Origin: CAVZYN01 sp963779515
GTDB lineage: Bacteria > Pseudomonadota > Alphaproteobacteria > Rhizobiales > Hyphomicrobiaceae
DNA: 64,000 bases
Direction of reading: 5' to 3'
Assembly (NCBI GenBank): GCA_963779515.1
Contig: CAVZYN010000001.1
Span: 496,001 to 560,000 of the forward strand
This document shows positions 19,231 to 27,785 of the stretch, piece by piece. A program made the translations under genes and the position numbers. The notes under the pieces were generated by a model. It had not been told where the DNA came from. It searched no databases and was given only the letters and a program-made list of their open reading frames with translations. The stretch's first letter is position 1, and every line of letters begins with the position of its first letter.

Positions 19231-19479
19231 CCGTTCAATTAACCCTCGCCGAACCGGTTCACGACGTCAAATCAAGCCTGTCGCCGCAGCGCGTCCTGCG
19301 CCGCGTGAAGACGCGCCACCTGTTTGCCACAGTCATGCGCGGGACTGCGGCGCCGGACAGGCGGCCCGATGATGGCCGCAACCGGCAGTGCGTCCCAAAA
19401 CCTCGTCTCAGCGCGGCCACGCGCGAGTGAACGGGGGAGGGGACAAGGAAACGCTGAACGGTGCAGAGAGGGCAACGCC

Positions 19480-19680
19480 ATGGCGAGCGAGCAGACGCGA
19501 TCTGACGTCACATATGTACTGGCGCAGATCGAGCAGGAGCGCGACACGCGCCAAGCCTACATCAAGATCCAGCAACAACTCGAGGCCTATCGCCAGCGCG
19601 GCGACGCGGTGCCGAGCGAACTCCTGCACATGGAGAAGGACCTCGCGCTCGCGTGTTGCAGCGAGAGTCAGGGGCGCTGA
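19480..19680 (+). CDS. Small hypothetical helical protein
   Basis: 66 residues, charged and helical (QIEQERDTRQAYIKIQQQLEAYRQRG), with a Cys-Cys pair near the end. The start at 19480 is supported by GAGAGG upstream. No family recognised; the pattern could be a short coiled coil. Confidence 0.55.
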   Translation: MASEQTRSDVTYVLAQIEQERDTRQAYIKIQQQLEAYRQRGDAVPSELLHMEKDLALACCSESQGR

Positions 19681-20197
19681 TCGGCGAACGATTTCCTAAC
19701 GGCGCCTCGGCGGGTTCGGCGGGCGGCGTACGAGCGATGCGCTGAACATCACCGGCATCACCGGCACGGTGCTTTGGCACCTGGGCCGCCTATGGTTCGA
19801 CGGGCTCACCATGAGGCGGGTTTGATATCCGATCCGCCTCACCCTGAGCGTGTCGAAGGGCGAGCGGCCCGTGGCAACTGTCCCCATTTTTCTCCGCGAA
19901 TACATCTGGCTGCCGGGCACCGAGATCGCGCCCACCAAAGACGCGCGCGTGCCGGTCGCTCCGATCGTCCGAGCCCTTGCGAGGGCGTGAATCGGCAGCG
20001 CAAACAAGATGGCGTGGGCAATATCCTTACCGACAACAGCGGTCTTGCCGGAGGCGATCCATCGTGTGGAAACGTTCGTTCATGGCTTGGTAGACAAGCT
20101 TGGTAGACAAGGGGGGTGGACATCACCTTGATTGTCGCATGACATTCGTGCAATCGTGATGTTTTCTACTGCGTGATATTCTGAGTGGGATAGTTAA
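19681..20197. other. Gene-poor stretch with repeat fragments and an RHS remnant
   Basis: About 0.5 kb without an intact gene. 19780-19870 carries the dispersed pair CCTATGGTTCGACGGGCTC ... CCTGAGCGTGTCGAAGGGC also found near 39170 and 60160-60245. 19871-19892 is a half copy of the GGGGACAGTT element. 19892-19990 is an RHS-type coding remnant (separate entry). 20085-20110 has a short direct repeat of CTTGGTAGACAAG. The final 90 bases are AT-richer and should hold the promoter of the following hydrolase. Confidence 0.6.
19892..19990 (+). pseudogene. RHS-repeat protein fragment
   Basis: About 32 codons read LREYIWLPGTEIAPTKDAR and then stop at 19990. The REYIWL...PVA pattern resembles the strand-turn sequence near the end of the YD/RHS shell in RHS-repeat proteins, normally over a thousand residues long. 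Nothing RHS-like flanks it, so it is a remnant left by deletion or insertion. It abuts a half copy of the GGGGACAGTT repeat. Confidence 0.45.
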
Positions 20198-20899
20198 ATG
20201 AACATTTTCATCAGGTTCTTCAGCTTTCTGGTCATTGCTATTGTGCTGACCGTCTCCAGCAAGTCCTTCGCGCAGGCGCCGACCGCGCAGTCCTTCGAAC
20301 CGTCTGGGGGCAAAGGGCCGGGCTTGCTTTTTGTCTCAGGCCAAGGTGGCCCGAAGCTTTATGTTGCGGTCGCCAAGCAGTTTGCGGCAGAGGGCTTTCA
20401 TGTTTCGCTGATTGACGGGAACGATGTGTTCAAGCCCAACAATGCGGGCCAGCCCTCTTTCGTCGCAGCGATCTCGGCACTGCAGTCCTCACCGAAGACG
20501 CAGCCTGGCAAGATTGCAGTCGTTGGCTCTTCTCTCGGCGGCGGCGCAACGATGACGTACGCGTCGCGTATGCCGGATCAAGTCGCTGCGGCAGTTGTCT
20601 ACTATCCCTACACGGCCTTCATCCAGAAGCCCGACGCCTTCGCCAAGCAGATCAAAGTCCCGACCCTCGTGCTGGCAGCCGTGAAGGACACCTATAAAGA
20701 CTGCTGCCTAATCGACATGACGCGCAAACTGGCTGCTGCCGCACCCAAGCCGATGCTGCAGGTGGTCGAATATCCGCAAGCCGAACACAACTTCAATCTC
20801 GAAGGTCCCAATATGCGCCAAGCAGATGCAGACGACGCTCTGAAGCGCGCGTTGGCACATCTGCGTGCGGGATTGAGTGTGGCTGCAAAATCCAAGTAG
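20198..20899 (+). CDS. Secreted alpha/beta hydrolase (dienelactone hydrolase-like)
   Basis: 233 residues with a signal peptide (hydrophobic stretch to residue 26, cleavage near SFAQA). The nucleophile elbow is VVGSSLGGGA (Ser in GSSLGG), the acid is probably the Asp in LAAVKDTYKD, and the histidine is in QAEHNFNLEG, an order typical of dienelactone-hydrolase-type enzymes. Exported, so it would act in the periplasm; the substrate is unknown. Codon use is less GC-biased than in the core genes and it sits among repeats, which suggests it may be acquired. Confidence 0.75.
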   Translation: MNIFIRFFSFLVIAIVLTVSSKSFAQAPTAQSFEPSGGKGPGLLFVSGQGGPKLYVAVAKQFAAEGFHVSLIDGNDVFKPNNAGQPSFVAAISALQSSPKTQPGKIAVVGSSLGGGATMTYASRMPDQVAAAVVYYPYTAFIQKPDAFAKQIKVPTLVLAAVKDTYKDCCLIDMTRKLAAAAPKPMLQVVEYPQAEHNFNLEGPNMRQADADDALKRALAHLRAGLSVAAKSK

Positions 20900-20950
20900 T
20901 TTATTGCCAAGCCATCGGCTCGAGGAAAATTTGGCCGGAAAATGGGCAGG

Positions 20951-21027
20951 AAAATGGGGACAGTTACCAATTGTTCGCACCGCCCGTGGCTGCTCTCTGA
21001 CATCGAATTGGAAACTGTCCCCATTTT
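20951..21027. repeat. Palindromic GGGGACAGTT element, copy 1
   Basis: 77 bases bounded by inverted repeats AAAATGGGGACAGTTACCAA and TTGGAAACTGTCCCCATTTT. A near-identical element sits at 56105-56183, and the loop sequences are also related (GTTCGC..CCCGTG), so the whole unit is mobile or was copied as one piece. Half copies lie at 19871-19892 and 56491-56514. Confidence 0.85.
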
Positions 21028-21110
21028 CGCGCCGCGCACGCTCTGCCCGTGACGTGCGATCCGGCGCGCCCTGCACTTGGCGCGACGCAGCACGTCACAA
21101 GCAAAAGTAT

Positions 21111-22256
21111 TCACGGCGCCTTGGCTGCGGGCGCGGCGGGTGGCGTGCTGCCGGGTGGGCGCACGGGGACGAGCTCGCCGTTGCGCCAGACGTTGAGCGT
21201 GTAGGCCGGGATCGTGGGCTCGCCGTCGGCGCCGAAGCCGAACACGCCGATCGGCGTCGCGAACCGGGTTTTGCCGAGCGCTGTGCTGACGTCGCCGTGC
21301 GCGACGCTCTGGGCGGACTCGGCCGCCGCCGTCCACGCGACGATGGCGCTATAGGCGAGGATCGCGGCGCGGGTCGGATTGACGCCGCGCGCCGCAAGTC
21401 GCGCCGCCAGCGGTTTGGCTTCGGGCCACGCCGTCAGGTCCGGCGCCAGCGGCACGATCACGCCTTGGCCCGCCGCGTCGGCGAGTTTCCAGAAATCCGC
21501 GACGGCAAGCGTATCGGTGCCGAAGACCGTCGCGTTCGACCCGCGTGCGCGCAGGCCTTTGACGATCATGGCCGCCTCTTGCGGGAACCCCGCGAAGAAC
21601 AGCCCGGCCGGTTCCGCGGCGAGCACCGCATCGATCAAGGTGTCGTAACTCTTTTCGCCCGATGCAAACGGGATGACGACGCCGGGTGCGCGATTGAACC
21701 GCGTCAGCGCCGTGATCACCTGTTGGGCAGCGACCCGCGAGACTTGCGCCCGGTCGTGCACGATCGCGATCGCGCCTGACGGAAAGAACGTCGCGAGTTC
21801 CACGGCGATGAAGTCGCCGATGATGGTCTCCTTGGCGGGGAGGCGGAACACCGTCGGCCCGCGCCGGGGCGACGTCAGCCGCGGATGCGCGCTGCCGGTC
21901 GCGATGAAGAGCGTGTTGGTCCGGCCGTAGATGTCGGCCGCCGCCAGCGCCGATGTCGTGCAGGCATGGCCGATGATGAGCGCGGGCGCGGCGGCGGCGA
22001 GCTCGGTTGCGATCGCGGCGGCCGGCAGCGGCTCGCATTTGTCATCGTGCAGCGCGAGCGTGAGTTTTCTGCCGAGCACGCCGCCCCGGCCGTTGATGTC
22101 CTCGACCGCGAGTTCGGCGCCGGTTTTGAGTTCGAGACCGAGCCGTTGCGCGTGTCCCGTCATCGGGCCCGCGACCGCGATCGTGAGGTCTTGGGCTGCG
22201 ACGCCATTGGCCGGAAGTGTGCATGCGAGCGCCGCCGCTACAACGCGGAGCGCCAC
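21111..22256 (-). CDS. Periplasmic solute-binding protein, branched-chain amino acid type
   Basis: About 381 residues, Peripla_BP_6/LivK-like two-lobed binding protein: TIAVAGPMTGHAQRLGLELK, GAELAVEDINGRGGVLGRKL and IGHACTTSALAAADIYG are the usual landmarks. The reading frame extends to a GTG at 22313, but a strong terminator hairpin for the upstream gene (22265-22289) lies inside that extension. I therefore take the GTG at 22256, which leaves a signal peptide of about 21 residues ending NGVAAQ. It follows a clear LivK paralogue; no permease or ATPase gene is present. Confidence 0.75.
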   Translation of the reverse strand: MALRVVAAALACTLPANGVAAQDLTIAVAGPMTGHAQRLGLELKTGAELAVEDINGRGGVLGRKLTLALHDDKCEPLPAAAIATELAAAAPALIIGHACTTSALAAADIYGRTNTLFIATGSAHPRLTSPRRGPTVFRLPAKETIIGDFIAVELATFFPSGAIAIVHDRAQVSRVAAQQVITALTRFNRAPGVVIPFASGEKSYDTLIDAVLAAEPAGLFFAGFPQEAAMIVKGLRARGSNATVFGTDTLAVADFWKLADAAGQGVIVPLAPDLTAWPEAKPLAARLAARGVNPTRAAILAYSAIVAWTAAAESAQSVAHGDVSTALGKTRFATPIGVFGFGADGEPTIPAYTLNVWRNGELVPVRPPGSTPPAAPAAKAP

Positions 22257-22261
22257 AACGC

Positions 22262-22290
22262 AAAGAGGCAGCCCGAAGGCTGCCTCTCGT
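22262..22290 (-). terminator. Rho-independent terminator after the livK-type gene
   Basis: On the minus strand AGAGGCAGCC TTCG GGCTGCCTCT forms a perfect ten-base stem with a stable tetraloop, followed by TTTGCGTT. It lies about 35 bases beyond the stop of the livK-type gene and would cut off the next binding-protein gene. Confidence 0.85.
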
Positions 22291-22322
22291 CTGACCTGGC
22301 CGTATCGAACCACGTGTAAGCC

Positions 22323-23435
22323 TTAGTTCTGGACGTAGGTGATTTTTTCGCCCTGCTTCTTCCATGTGTACATGACGTAGTCCGGGCGGGTGATGTCACC
22401 CTTCTTGTCGTACTTCATGTCGCCGATCACGGTCTTATAGCTCTTGCCGCCGCGGATTTCCGAAGCGATTGCCTTGGCGTCGTTCTTCTTCACGGCTGCT
22501 GCGGCTTGCGCGATGATTTCGACCGCGGCGTAGCTGTAGAGCGTGTAGGCTTCCGGGTTGAACTTCTTGGCTTCGAACGCCTTCACGACAGCTGCTGCTT
22601 CCGGACGCTTGCGCGGATCCGGCGGGAACGTCATCAGCGTGCCTTCGACGCCTGGACCACCGATCGAGGCGAACTCATCCGACGTGATGCCGTCGCCCGA
22701 CATCAGCACAGCCTTGACGCCCTGGTCGCGCATCTGGCGCACGATCAGGCCGCCTTCGGTGTGAAGACCACCCCAGTAGACGAAGTCGGCGCCCGCCGCC
22801 TTGATCTTCGAGATCAGAGCCGCGAAGTCCTTCTCGCCGGTGTTGACGCCTTCATACAGCACTTCCTTGACGCCGAGCTTGTTCATCGCCTTTTGCGTTT
22901 CGTCGGCGAGACCCTTGCCGTAGGTCGTCTTGTCGTGGACGACGGCGACTTTCTTGCCCTTCGCCTTGTCGGCGAGGTACTTGCCGGCGACTTCGCCTTG
23001 CTGGTCGTCGCGGCCGCAGGTGCGGAACACGTTCCACAGACCACGCTCGGTGATCTTGGGGTTGGTTGCCGACGGCGTGATCATGAGCACGCCGTTCTCG
23101 GCGTAGACTTCCGAAGCGGGCATCGTCACGCCCGAATTGAAGTGGCCGATCACGAACCTGACGCCATCGCCGACCATCTTGTTGGCGACAGACACGCCTT
23201 GCTTGGGATCCGACACGTCATCGCCGAACACGAGTTCGATCTTCTGACCGTTGATGCCGCCCTTGGCATTGATATCCGCGGCGGCTTGCTCCGCGCCGTT
23301 CTTCAATTGGGCGCCGAACGCTGCGTTCGGACCGGTCAGCGGACCGGCGACACCGACTTTGAGCTGGGCATTTGCCACGCCCGAAAACGCGAGAAGAGCG
23401 CTGAACGCTACTCCCGACCACACCACCTTTTTCAT
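22323..23435 (-). CDS. Branched-chain amino acid-type ABC transporter substrate-binding protein (LivK-like)
   Basis: 370 residues with a signal peptide ending GVANAQ. LKVGVAGPLTGPNAAFGAQL, GAEQAAADINAKGGINGQKI and IGHFNSGVTMPASEVYAENG match LivK-type proteins closely; the C-terminus is complete. Such proteins deliver amino acids or related acids to a Liv-type permease, which is absent from this window, so the transporter partner must be encoded elsewhere. GGGAG lies at ideal spacing before the ATG at 23435. A terminator follows directly. Confidence 0.92.
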   Translation of the reverse strand: MKKVVWSGVAFSALLAFSGVANAQLKVGVAGPLTGPNAAFGAQLKNGAEQAAADINAKGGINGQKIELVFGDDVSDPKQGVSVANKMVGDGVRFVIGHFNSGVTMPASEVYAENGVLMITPSATNPKITERGLWNVFRTCGRDDQQGEVAGKYLADKAKGKKVAVVHDKTTYGKGLADETQKAMNKLGVKEVLYEGVNTGEKDFAALISKIKAAGADFVYWGGLHTEGGLIVRQMRDQGVKAVLMSGDGITSDEFASIGGPGVEGTLMTFPPDPRKRPEAAAVVKAFEAKKFNPEAYTLYSYAAVEIIAQAAAAVKKNDAKAIASEIRGGKSYKTVIGDMKYDKKGDITRPDYVMYTWKKQGEKITYVQN

Positions 23436-23692
23436 TAGGCACTCCCTTAGAGGTTCGTCCGGACAACGGATTGCCGGCCAGGCGAGGTACTCCCGCCTTG
23501 GGCCGGATTATCCCTAAAAAGGCGGCAAAGTCACGTCGGAAATCCGGCAACGGCCGTGGATGTAGAGGCCGCCTTTCGAACGATGCCGGGATGCGGGTTC
23601 CCGGCCTGCCCCTTGAATTGATGCAGATCTAAGGCTCCCGCCGCGAAGGGGCGTACATGGAGATTCAAAATCGGATCTCAGAAGGAAAAATT

Positions 23693-24283
23693 ATGTTGCG
23701 ATTACACTCTTCGGCCGGTCCCATTCTGTTTGCCGTCGTGTTGGCTGGGAGTGGAGGGCTGTTTGCCACGAGCGGTTCGACAGTGGCGCAACAGCCCTTG
23801 CCCAAGGTCGGCCCACCCGCGGTCGGGCCAGGCCCAGCTGCGCGGATATCCCGACCCGCGACGCCTGCTCTCCGAGCGCCGATACTGCCGCGCAGCCCGC
23901 CGCCGATCGTCAAGATGCCACCCCCGCCCCCGCCGATCATCAAGATGCCGCCGCCCCCCGCCGCGATCGTGAAAAGACCACCGTTCCCCCCTGCTGCAAT
24001 CGTGAAAAGACCTCCTCCGCCGCCATTCGTCGTCACGCCGCGGCCGCCGATCGTCGTGCGACCGCCGCCCCCGCCGATCCAGCGTTACGTCCATCGCCAC
24101 TGGCGGCCAGGCTTGTCATGGAGCTGGATTACCGTGGTGCCGAGCCTGATTATCGCGTCGGAGCTCAACTATTGCCATATCCACCGCTATCGCGCCGGAG
24201 GCATGCGGTTCCATGACGACGCCGAATGCCATCGCCATTCGGACTGGAACCATCCGAGCATCCGCTACGTCGAGGCGGACTGA
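23693..24283 (+). CDS. Proline-rich secreted protein
   Basis: 196 residues. A signal peptide runs to about SGSTVAQQ, followed by a long proline-rich region with imperfect repeats of PP(I/A)IVK(M/R)PPPP, and a C-terminal segment with four His/Cys-containing motifs (NYCHIHRYRAGGMRFHDDAEC). GAAGGA is placed well before the ATG at 23693. No family recognised; similar proteins with proline repeats are frequent in rhizobial envelopes. Probably periplasmic or cell-surface. A terminator-like hairpin follows. Confidence 0.7.
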   Translation: MLRLHSSAGPILFAVVLAGSGGLFATSGSTVAQQPLPKVGPPAVGPGPAARISRPATPALRAPILPRSPPPIVKMPPPPPPIIKMPPPPAAIVKRPPFPPAAIVKRPPPPPFVVTPRPPIVVRPPPPPIQRYVHRHWRPGLSWSWITVVPSLIIASELNYCHIHRYRAGGMRFHDDAECHRHSDWNHPSIRYVEAD

Positions 24284-24690
24284 GACGAGGGGCCGTCAGG
24301 TGCGGTGCTGCCGGGACCGCCAAGTCCCGGCAGTATTCGCGTGCATCCGGATGCCGCGATCGAAATCCCCGTGCGTATCCATCGACAACCCTCTTTTGCC
24401 AAAGTCGAGTTGATCGACATGTATTCCGCGTCGGCATCAAGCGCCAAGGCCCCGAGAATGCGTGCAAACACGCCACTTTCACACCATCTCCGGAAGCGCT
24501 TGTGGGTCGCTTTCCAATCGCCATAGCGCTCGGGCAGATCACGCCATGGAATGCCGGTTCGGTATCGATAGATGACGGCATCGACGAACAAGCGATTGTC
24601 CGTTGCGGTGCCGCCAACGTGACCCTCCCGCCCCGGCAGGAAGTCCTTGATCTTGATCCACTGGTCGTCGCGCAAGGCGTAGCGTTGCAT
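24265..24690 (-). pseudogene. IS5-family transposase remnant
   Basis: The first 95 residues (MQRYALRDDQWIKIKDFLPG, then DNRLFVDAVIYRYRTGIPWRDLP and HKRFRRWCESGVF) are the N-terminal DUF4096 part of IS5-family transposases. After EYMSINSTL the sequence no longer matches, so the catalytic DDE domain is missing and the element is dead. GGGATTCCCAAATCACA upstream on the same strand (about 24735-24752) may be what is left of the terminal inverted repeat. It lies between two unrelated genes and marks an old insertion. Confidence 0.8.
24308..24333. terminator. Strong hairpin after the proline-rich protein gene
   Basis: CTGCCGGGAC and GTCCCGGCAG pair perfectly around a six-base loop, 25 bases after the upstream stop. 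No T-run follows, so termination is likely but not certain. Confidence 0.55.
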
Positions 24691-24941
24691 CTGTCGGCCT
24701 CCCCATTGCCGACAACCCAGGAGTCAGAGAAAATGTGATTTGGGAATCCCTCGACTGACGACAACAGCGACGGCTGCGCACGATTTTTGATGCAACGTGG
24801 CTGATCAGACTCTACTTAACTGACGACAGGTCCTAGTACGGTATGCGCATTCCGTGTGCCGTTGCTGCGGGTTCGAGTCCGAGACCGGCAACGGCTATGA
24901 TGTCACGGTTAGGGTGGGGCGCAGTCGAAGGGAGGATGTTT

Positions 24942-26510
24942 ATGACGCTCGTCTCGCGGTGCCTGTTGTCTCTTGCAGTCGCGGGACTGCTCGCTTGCCC
25001 TGCCGCCGCCCAATCCACGTTGAAGATTGTGCCGCATGCGGATCTCAAGATCCTCGATCCGATCTGGAGCGGCGCCTACATCACGCGCAACCACGCCTAT
25101 CTCGTCTACGACACGCTGCTGGCTATGGACGCCACCTTCAAGGTGCGCCCGCAGATGGCGGAGAAATGGACCGTCTCCGACGATGGCCTCGTCTACACGT
25201 TCACCCTGCGTGATGGGCTGCTCTGGCATGATGGCACGCCGGTCACCGCCGAGGACTGCGTCGCCTCGCTGAAGCGCTGGGCCGCGCGCGACGTCATGGG
25301 GCAAAAGCTCGCCGAGTTCACCGCCGCGTGGACGGTGATCGACGCAAAATCATTCGAATTGCGCCTGAAGGAGAAGTTCGGCCAGGTGATCGAGGCGTTG
25401 GGGAAGCCGAGCGTCGTCGTCCCCTTCATGATGCCGAAGCGGATCGCGGAGACGGATCCGTTCAAGCAGATCACCGAGTATGTCGGCTCGGGTCCGTTCG
25501 TGTTCAAGCAGGACGAGTGGAAGGCCGGCGACAAGGTCGTCTACGTCAAGTTCGGCAAGTACAAGCCGCGCGACGAGCCGGCATCGGGCCTCGCCGGCGG
25601 CAAGATCGCCAAAGTCGACCGGATCGAATGGATCTACATGCCCGACACCCAGACGCAGGTGTCGGCAATCGCCAATGGCGAGATCGATGTCGTCGAAGCG
25701 GTGGCGCACGATCTCTTGCCGATCATCGAGAAGGATAAGAATGTCCGCATTCACCCAGGCAGCGTCTCGAACCAGTACACGTTCCGCATGAACTGGCTGA
25801 CGCCTCCCTTCAACGACGTGAAGCTGCGTCTCGCCGCGCAGATGGCGCTCGCCCAGCAGGACTTTCTCGATGCCGCCGTCGGTGATCCGCGGTTCTTCAA
25901 GCGGTGCAAGGCGCTGTTCACGTGCGGTACGCCGCTGGCGTCGGACGCGGGGATGGACGGTTTGATCGATGGCAATGCCGAGAAAGCCCGCGCGATGCTG
26001 AAGGAGGCGGGCTATGACGGCAGCCCGGTCGTCCTGCTGCACGTATCGGATCTCAATGCGTTGAAGAATCTCGCCCCCGTTGCCAAGGCGCAGCTCGAGC
26101 GTGCCGGCTTCAAGGTCGACATGCAGACCATGGACTGGCAGACGTTCGTCACCCGCGTCACGAAAAAGGGGCCGCCGTCGGAGGGTGGCTGGCACGCGTT
26201 CCTGACGAGCTGGTCGCAGATCGACATTCTCGATCCGCTGATGACGACGTTCCTGGCCGCCAACTGCGAGAAGGCGCGGCCCGGCTGGCCATGCGATGCG
26301 GAGATGGAGAAGCTTCGCGACCGCTTCACCCGCGAGACGGATCCCGCCAAGAAAAAAGCCGCCGCCGACGCGGTCCAGATCTACAACACGAAGGTGGTCG
26401 CCCACGTGCAGCTTGGCGAATGGACGGGTGCGATGGCGACGCGCAGCAATATCGTGATGCTGCGACCGTTGCCGCCGGTGCCGGTGTGGTGGGGCGTCGA
26501 GAAGAAGTAG
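24942..26510 (+). CDS. ABC transporter substrate-binding protein, family 5 (peptide/nickel type)
   Basis: 522-residue periplasmic binding protein of the SBP_bac_5 family (DppA/OppA-like). The signal peptide ends ACPAAAQ; mature-protein landmarks are ADLKILDPIWSGAYITRNH, MAEKWTVSDDGLVYTFTLRDGLLWHDGTPV and EYVGSGPFVFKQDEW. The ATG at 24942 is chosen for the GGAGG six bases upstream. No permease or ATPase genes are nearby, so this is an orphan binding protein. The 38-base hairpin at 24858-24895 in its leader (GCCGTTGC / GCAACGGC) is the only structure seen upstream. Confidence 0.9.
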   Translation: MTLVSRCLLSLAVAGLLACPAAAQSTLKIVPHADLKILDPIWSGAYITRNHAYLVYDTLLAMDATFKVRPQMAEKWTVSDDGLVYTFTLRDGLLWHDGTPVTAEDCVASLKRWAARDVMGQKLAEFTAAWTVIDAKSFELRLKEKFGQVIEALGKPSVVVPFMMPKRIAETDPFKQITEYVGSGPFVFKQDEWKAGDKVVYVKFGKYKPRDEPASGLAGGKIAKVDRIEWIYMPDTQTQVSAIANGEIDVVEAVAHDLLPIIEKDKNVRIHPGSVSNQYTFRMNWLTPPFNDVKLRLAAQMALAQQDFLDAAVGDPRFFKRCKALFTCGTPLASDAGMDGLIDGNAEKARAMLKEAGYDGSPVVLLHVSDLNALKNLAPVAKAQLERAGFKVDMQTMDWQTFVTRVTKKGPPSEGGWHAFLTSWSQIDILDPLMTTFLAANCEKARPGWPCDAEMEKLRDRFTRETDPAKKKAAADAVQIYNTKVVAHVQLGEWTGAMATRSNIVMLRPLPPVPVWWGVEKK

Positions 26511-26667
26511 CCGGCGCGAGTTACGGTCCGGCGCGTGACAGTCGCTGCACGCACTAACACTTTGTTAGCCAATCGCAGCCAGAATTCCCGCAACGTTGCC
26601 GGACGATGTCTGGCGCGAATCCCTATTGGTTGCGCCGCGCAGCTGCGATTTGCATCAGGAGAAGGCG

Positions 26668-27774
26668 ATGTGGGGGACGGTCTTTGCGTGCCTGTTGATA
26701 TTGATCGGCGGCGGTCTGATCGTCGCTGTTGAAACGCAATACATCTTCGACAAGCGCCGTCAGGCGGCCATTGGCGGCATCGTCCTGATGACCGTCGGTG
26801 CCGGCGCGGCGATTTATTTCATCAACCAGAACGCACGCAACTTCGAGTTCGAGCGTCCGAAGGACAAGCGCGGCAAGGGCGGCGCGCAAAGAGACCGCGA
26901 TGGTCAGGGTGGCGGCGGTGGCGGTGGTGGTGGTGGCCGGCGTGATGGCCAAGAGGGCGAGGCCGGCGGTGACAACAGTTTCATCGACAAGGTGTCGAAG
27001 CGCGCGTGCCCGTCGAAAGACGGCTTGGTCATGTTGCCGCAAGGTTTTGCGCAGTTGGCCGTTGCCGGCGCGAATGGCCAGCCCGCCACGCAAAGCGTCG
27101 GGTTCACGCCAGCGTTTTGCATGGCAGTGCATGAAGTGACCGTCGCCGAGTATCGCGCTTTCGCGGATGCGACGGGGCGTGCAGCTGTCGCGTGCGATGA
27201 TCGCCGCGACCGAACCTGGCGCGCGCCTGGATTTCAGCAAACCGACAAACATCCCGTCGTCTGCGTCACCAAGTCGGATGCCGCTGACTACGCGGCCTGG
27301 AAGTCCAAGGATGGCATCAACTATCGGCTGCCGACCGAGGCGGAATGGGTCTACGCGACCGGACGTCTGGGGAGCGATGCGGCGAACACGGCTGCGCCGG
27401 ATGCCAAAGCGCTTCAGAAGATTTCAGCCAAGGTCGAGAAGAGTTCCTTTGCGGTCACGCATGGCGGCACGTCATCGAATGGTATCGTTGGCGCGGCCGA
27501 CAACGTGTCGGAAATGCTGCTCGATTGCTGGCGGCCGGAGTTGAAGTCGTATCCACCAAGTGGGCCATTCGCGCCAGTCAAGGGGAAATGCGAGGAGCTG
27601 GTCGCGCGTGGCGGGCACTGGGGCAACGCGACGGCTGGAGACACCGTGCAGCTGCGGCGCCCATTCGCCCTGACACAGGCGTCTTCGACAATCGGTTTCC
27701 GTCTGGTGCGGAATGCCGAAATCATCGCCCCGCCACCACCCGCGGCGAAGGCGGGAGCGCCCGGTCAGAAGTAA
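26668..27774 (+). CDS. Membrane-anchored formylglycine-generating-enzyme-like (SUMF1/FGE-sulfatase domain) protein
   Basis: 368 residues. Two N-terminal membrane helices (residues 3-22 and 32-51) are followed by a charged linker with a run of ten glycines, then an FGE-sulfatase domain: MLPQGF, FCMAVHEVTVAEYRAFADATG, HPVVCVTKSDAADYAAW, YRLPTEAEWVYATG, and the end motif LVARGGHWGN...IGFRLVR. The fold is shared by formylglycine-generating enzymes, EgtB and PvdO; its catalytic cysteines cannot be confirmed here, so activity is uncertain. AGGAGAAGG precedes the ATG. It is isolated, with no sulfatase gene nearby. Confidence 0.78.
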   Translation: MWGTVFACLLILIGGGLIVAVETQYIFDKRRQAAIGGIVLMTVGAGAAIYFINQNARNFEFERPKDKRGKGGAQRDRDGQGGGGGGGGGGRRDGQEGEAGGDNSFIDKVSKRACPSKDGLVMLPQGFAQLAVAGANGQPATQSVGFTPAFCMAVHEVTVAEYRAFADATGRAAVACDDRRDRTWRAPGFQQTDKHPVVCVTKSDAADYAAWKSKDGINYRLPTEAEWVYATGRLGSDAANTAAPDAKALQKISAKVEKSSFAVTHGGTSSNGIVGAADNVSEMLLDCWRPELKSYPPSGPFAPVKGKCEELVARGGHWGNATAGDTVQLRRPFALTQASSTIGFRLVRNAEIIAPPPPAAKAGAPGQK

Positions 27775-27785
27775 CGACGCTTGCG

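Noticed and set aside
23436..23530. Riboswitch before the livK-type gene
   Set aside because: Only ordinary GC-rich potential stems and a good ribosome site; no arrangement convincing enough to report.
24858..24895. Possible tRNA gene (GGTTCGAGTCC looks like a T-arm)
   Set aside because: Only a 38-base hairpin fits; there is no room for D- and anticodon arms and no matching acceptor stem of proper length.
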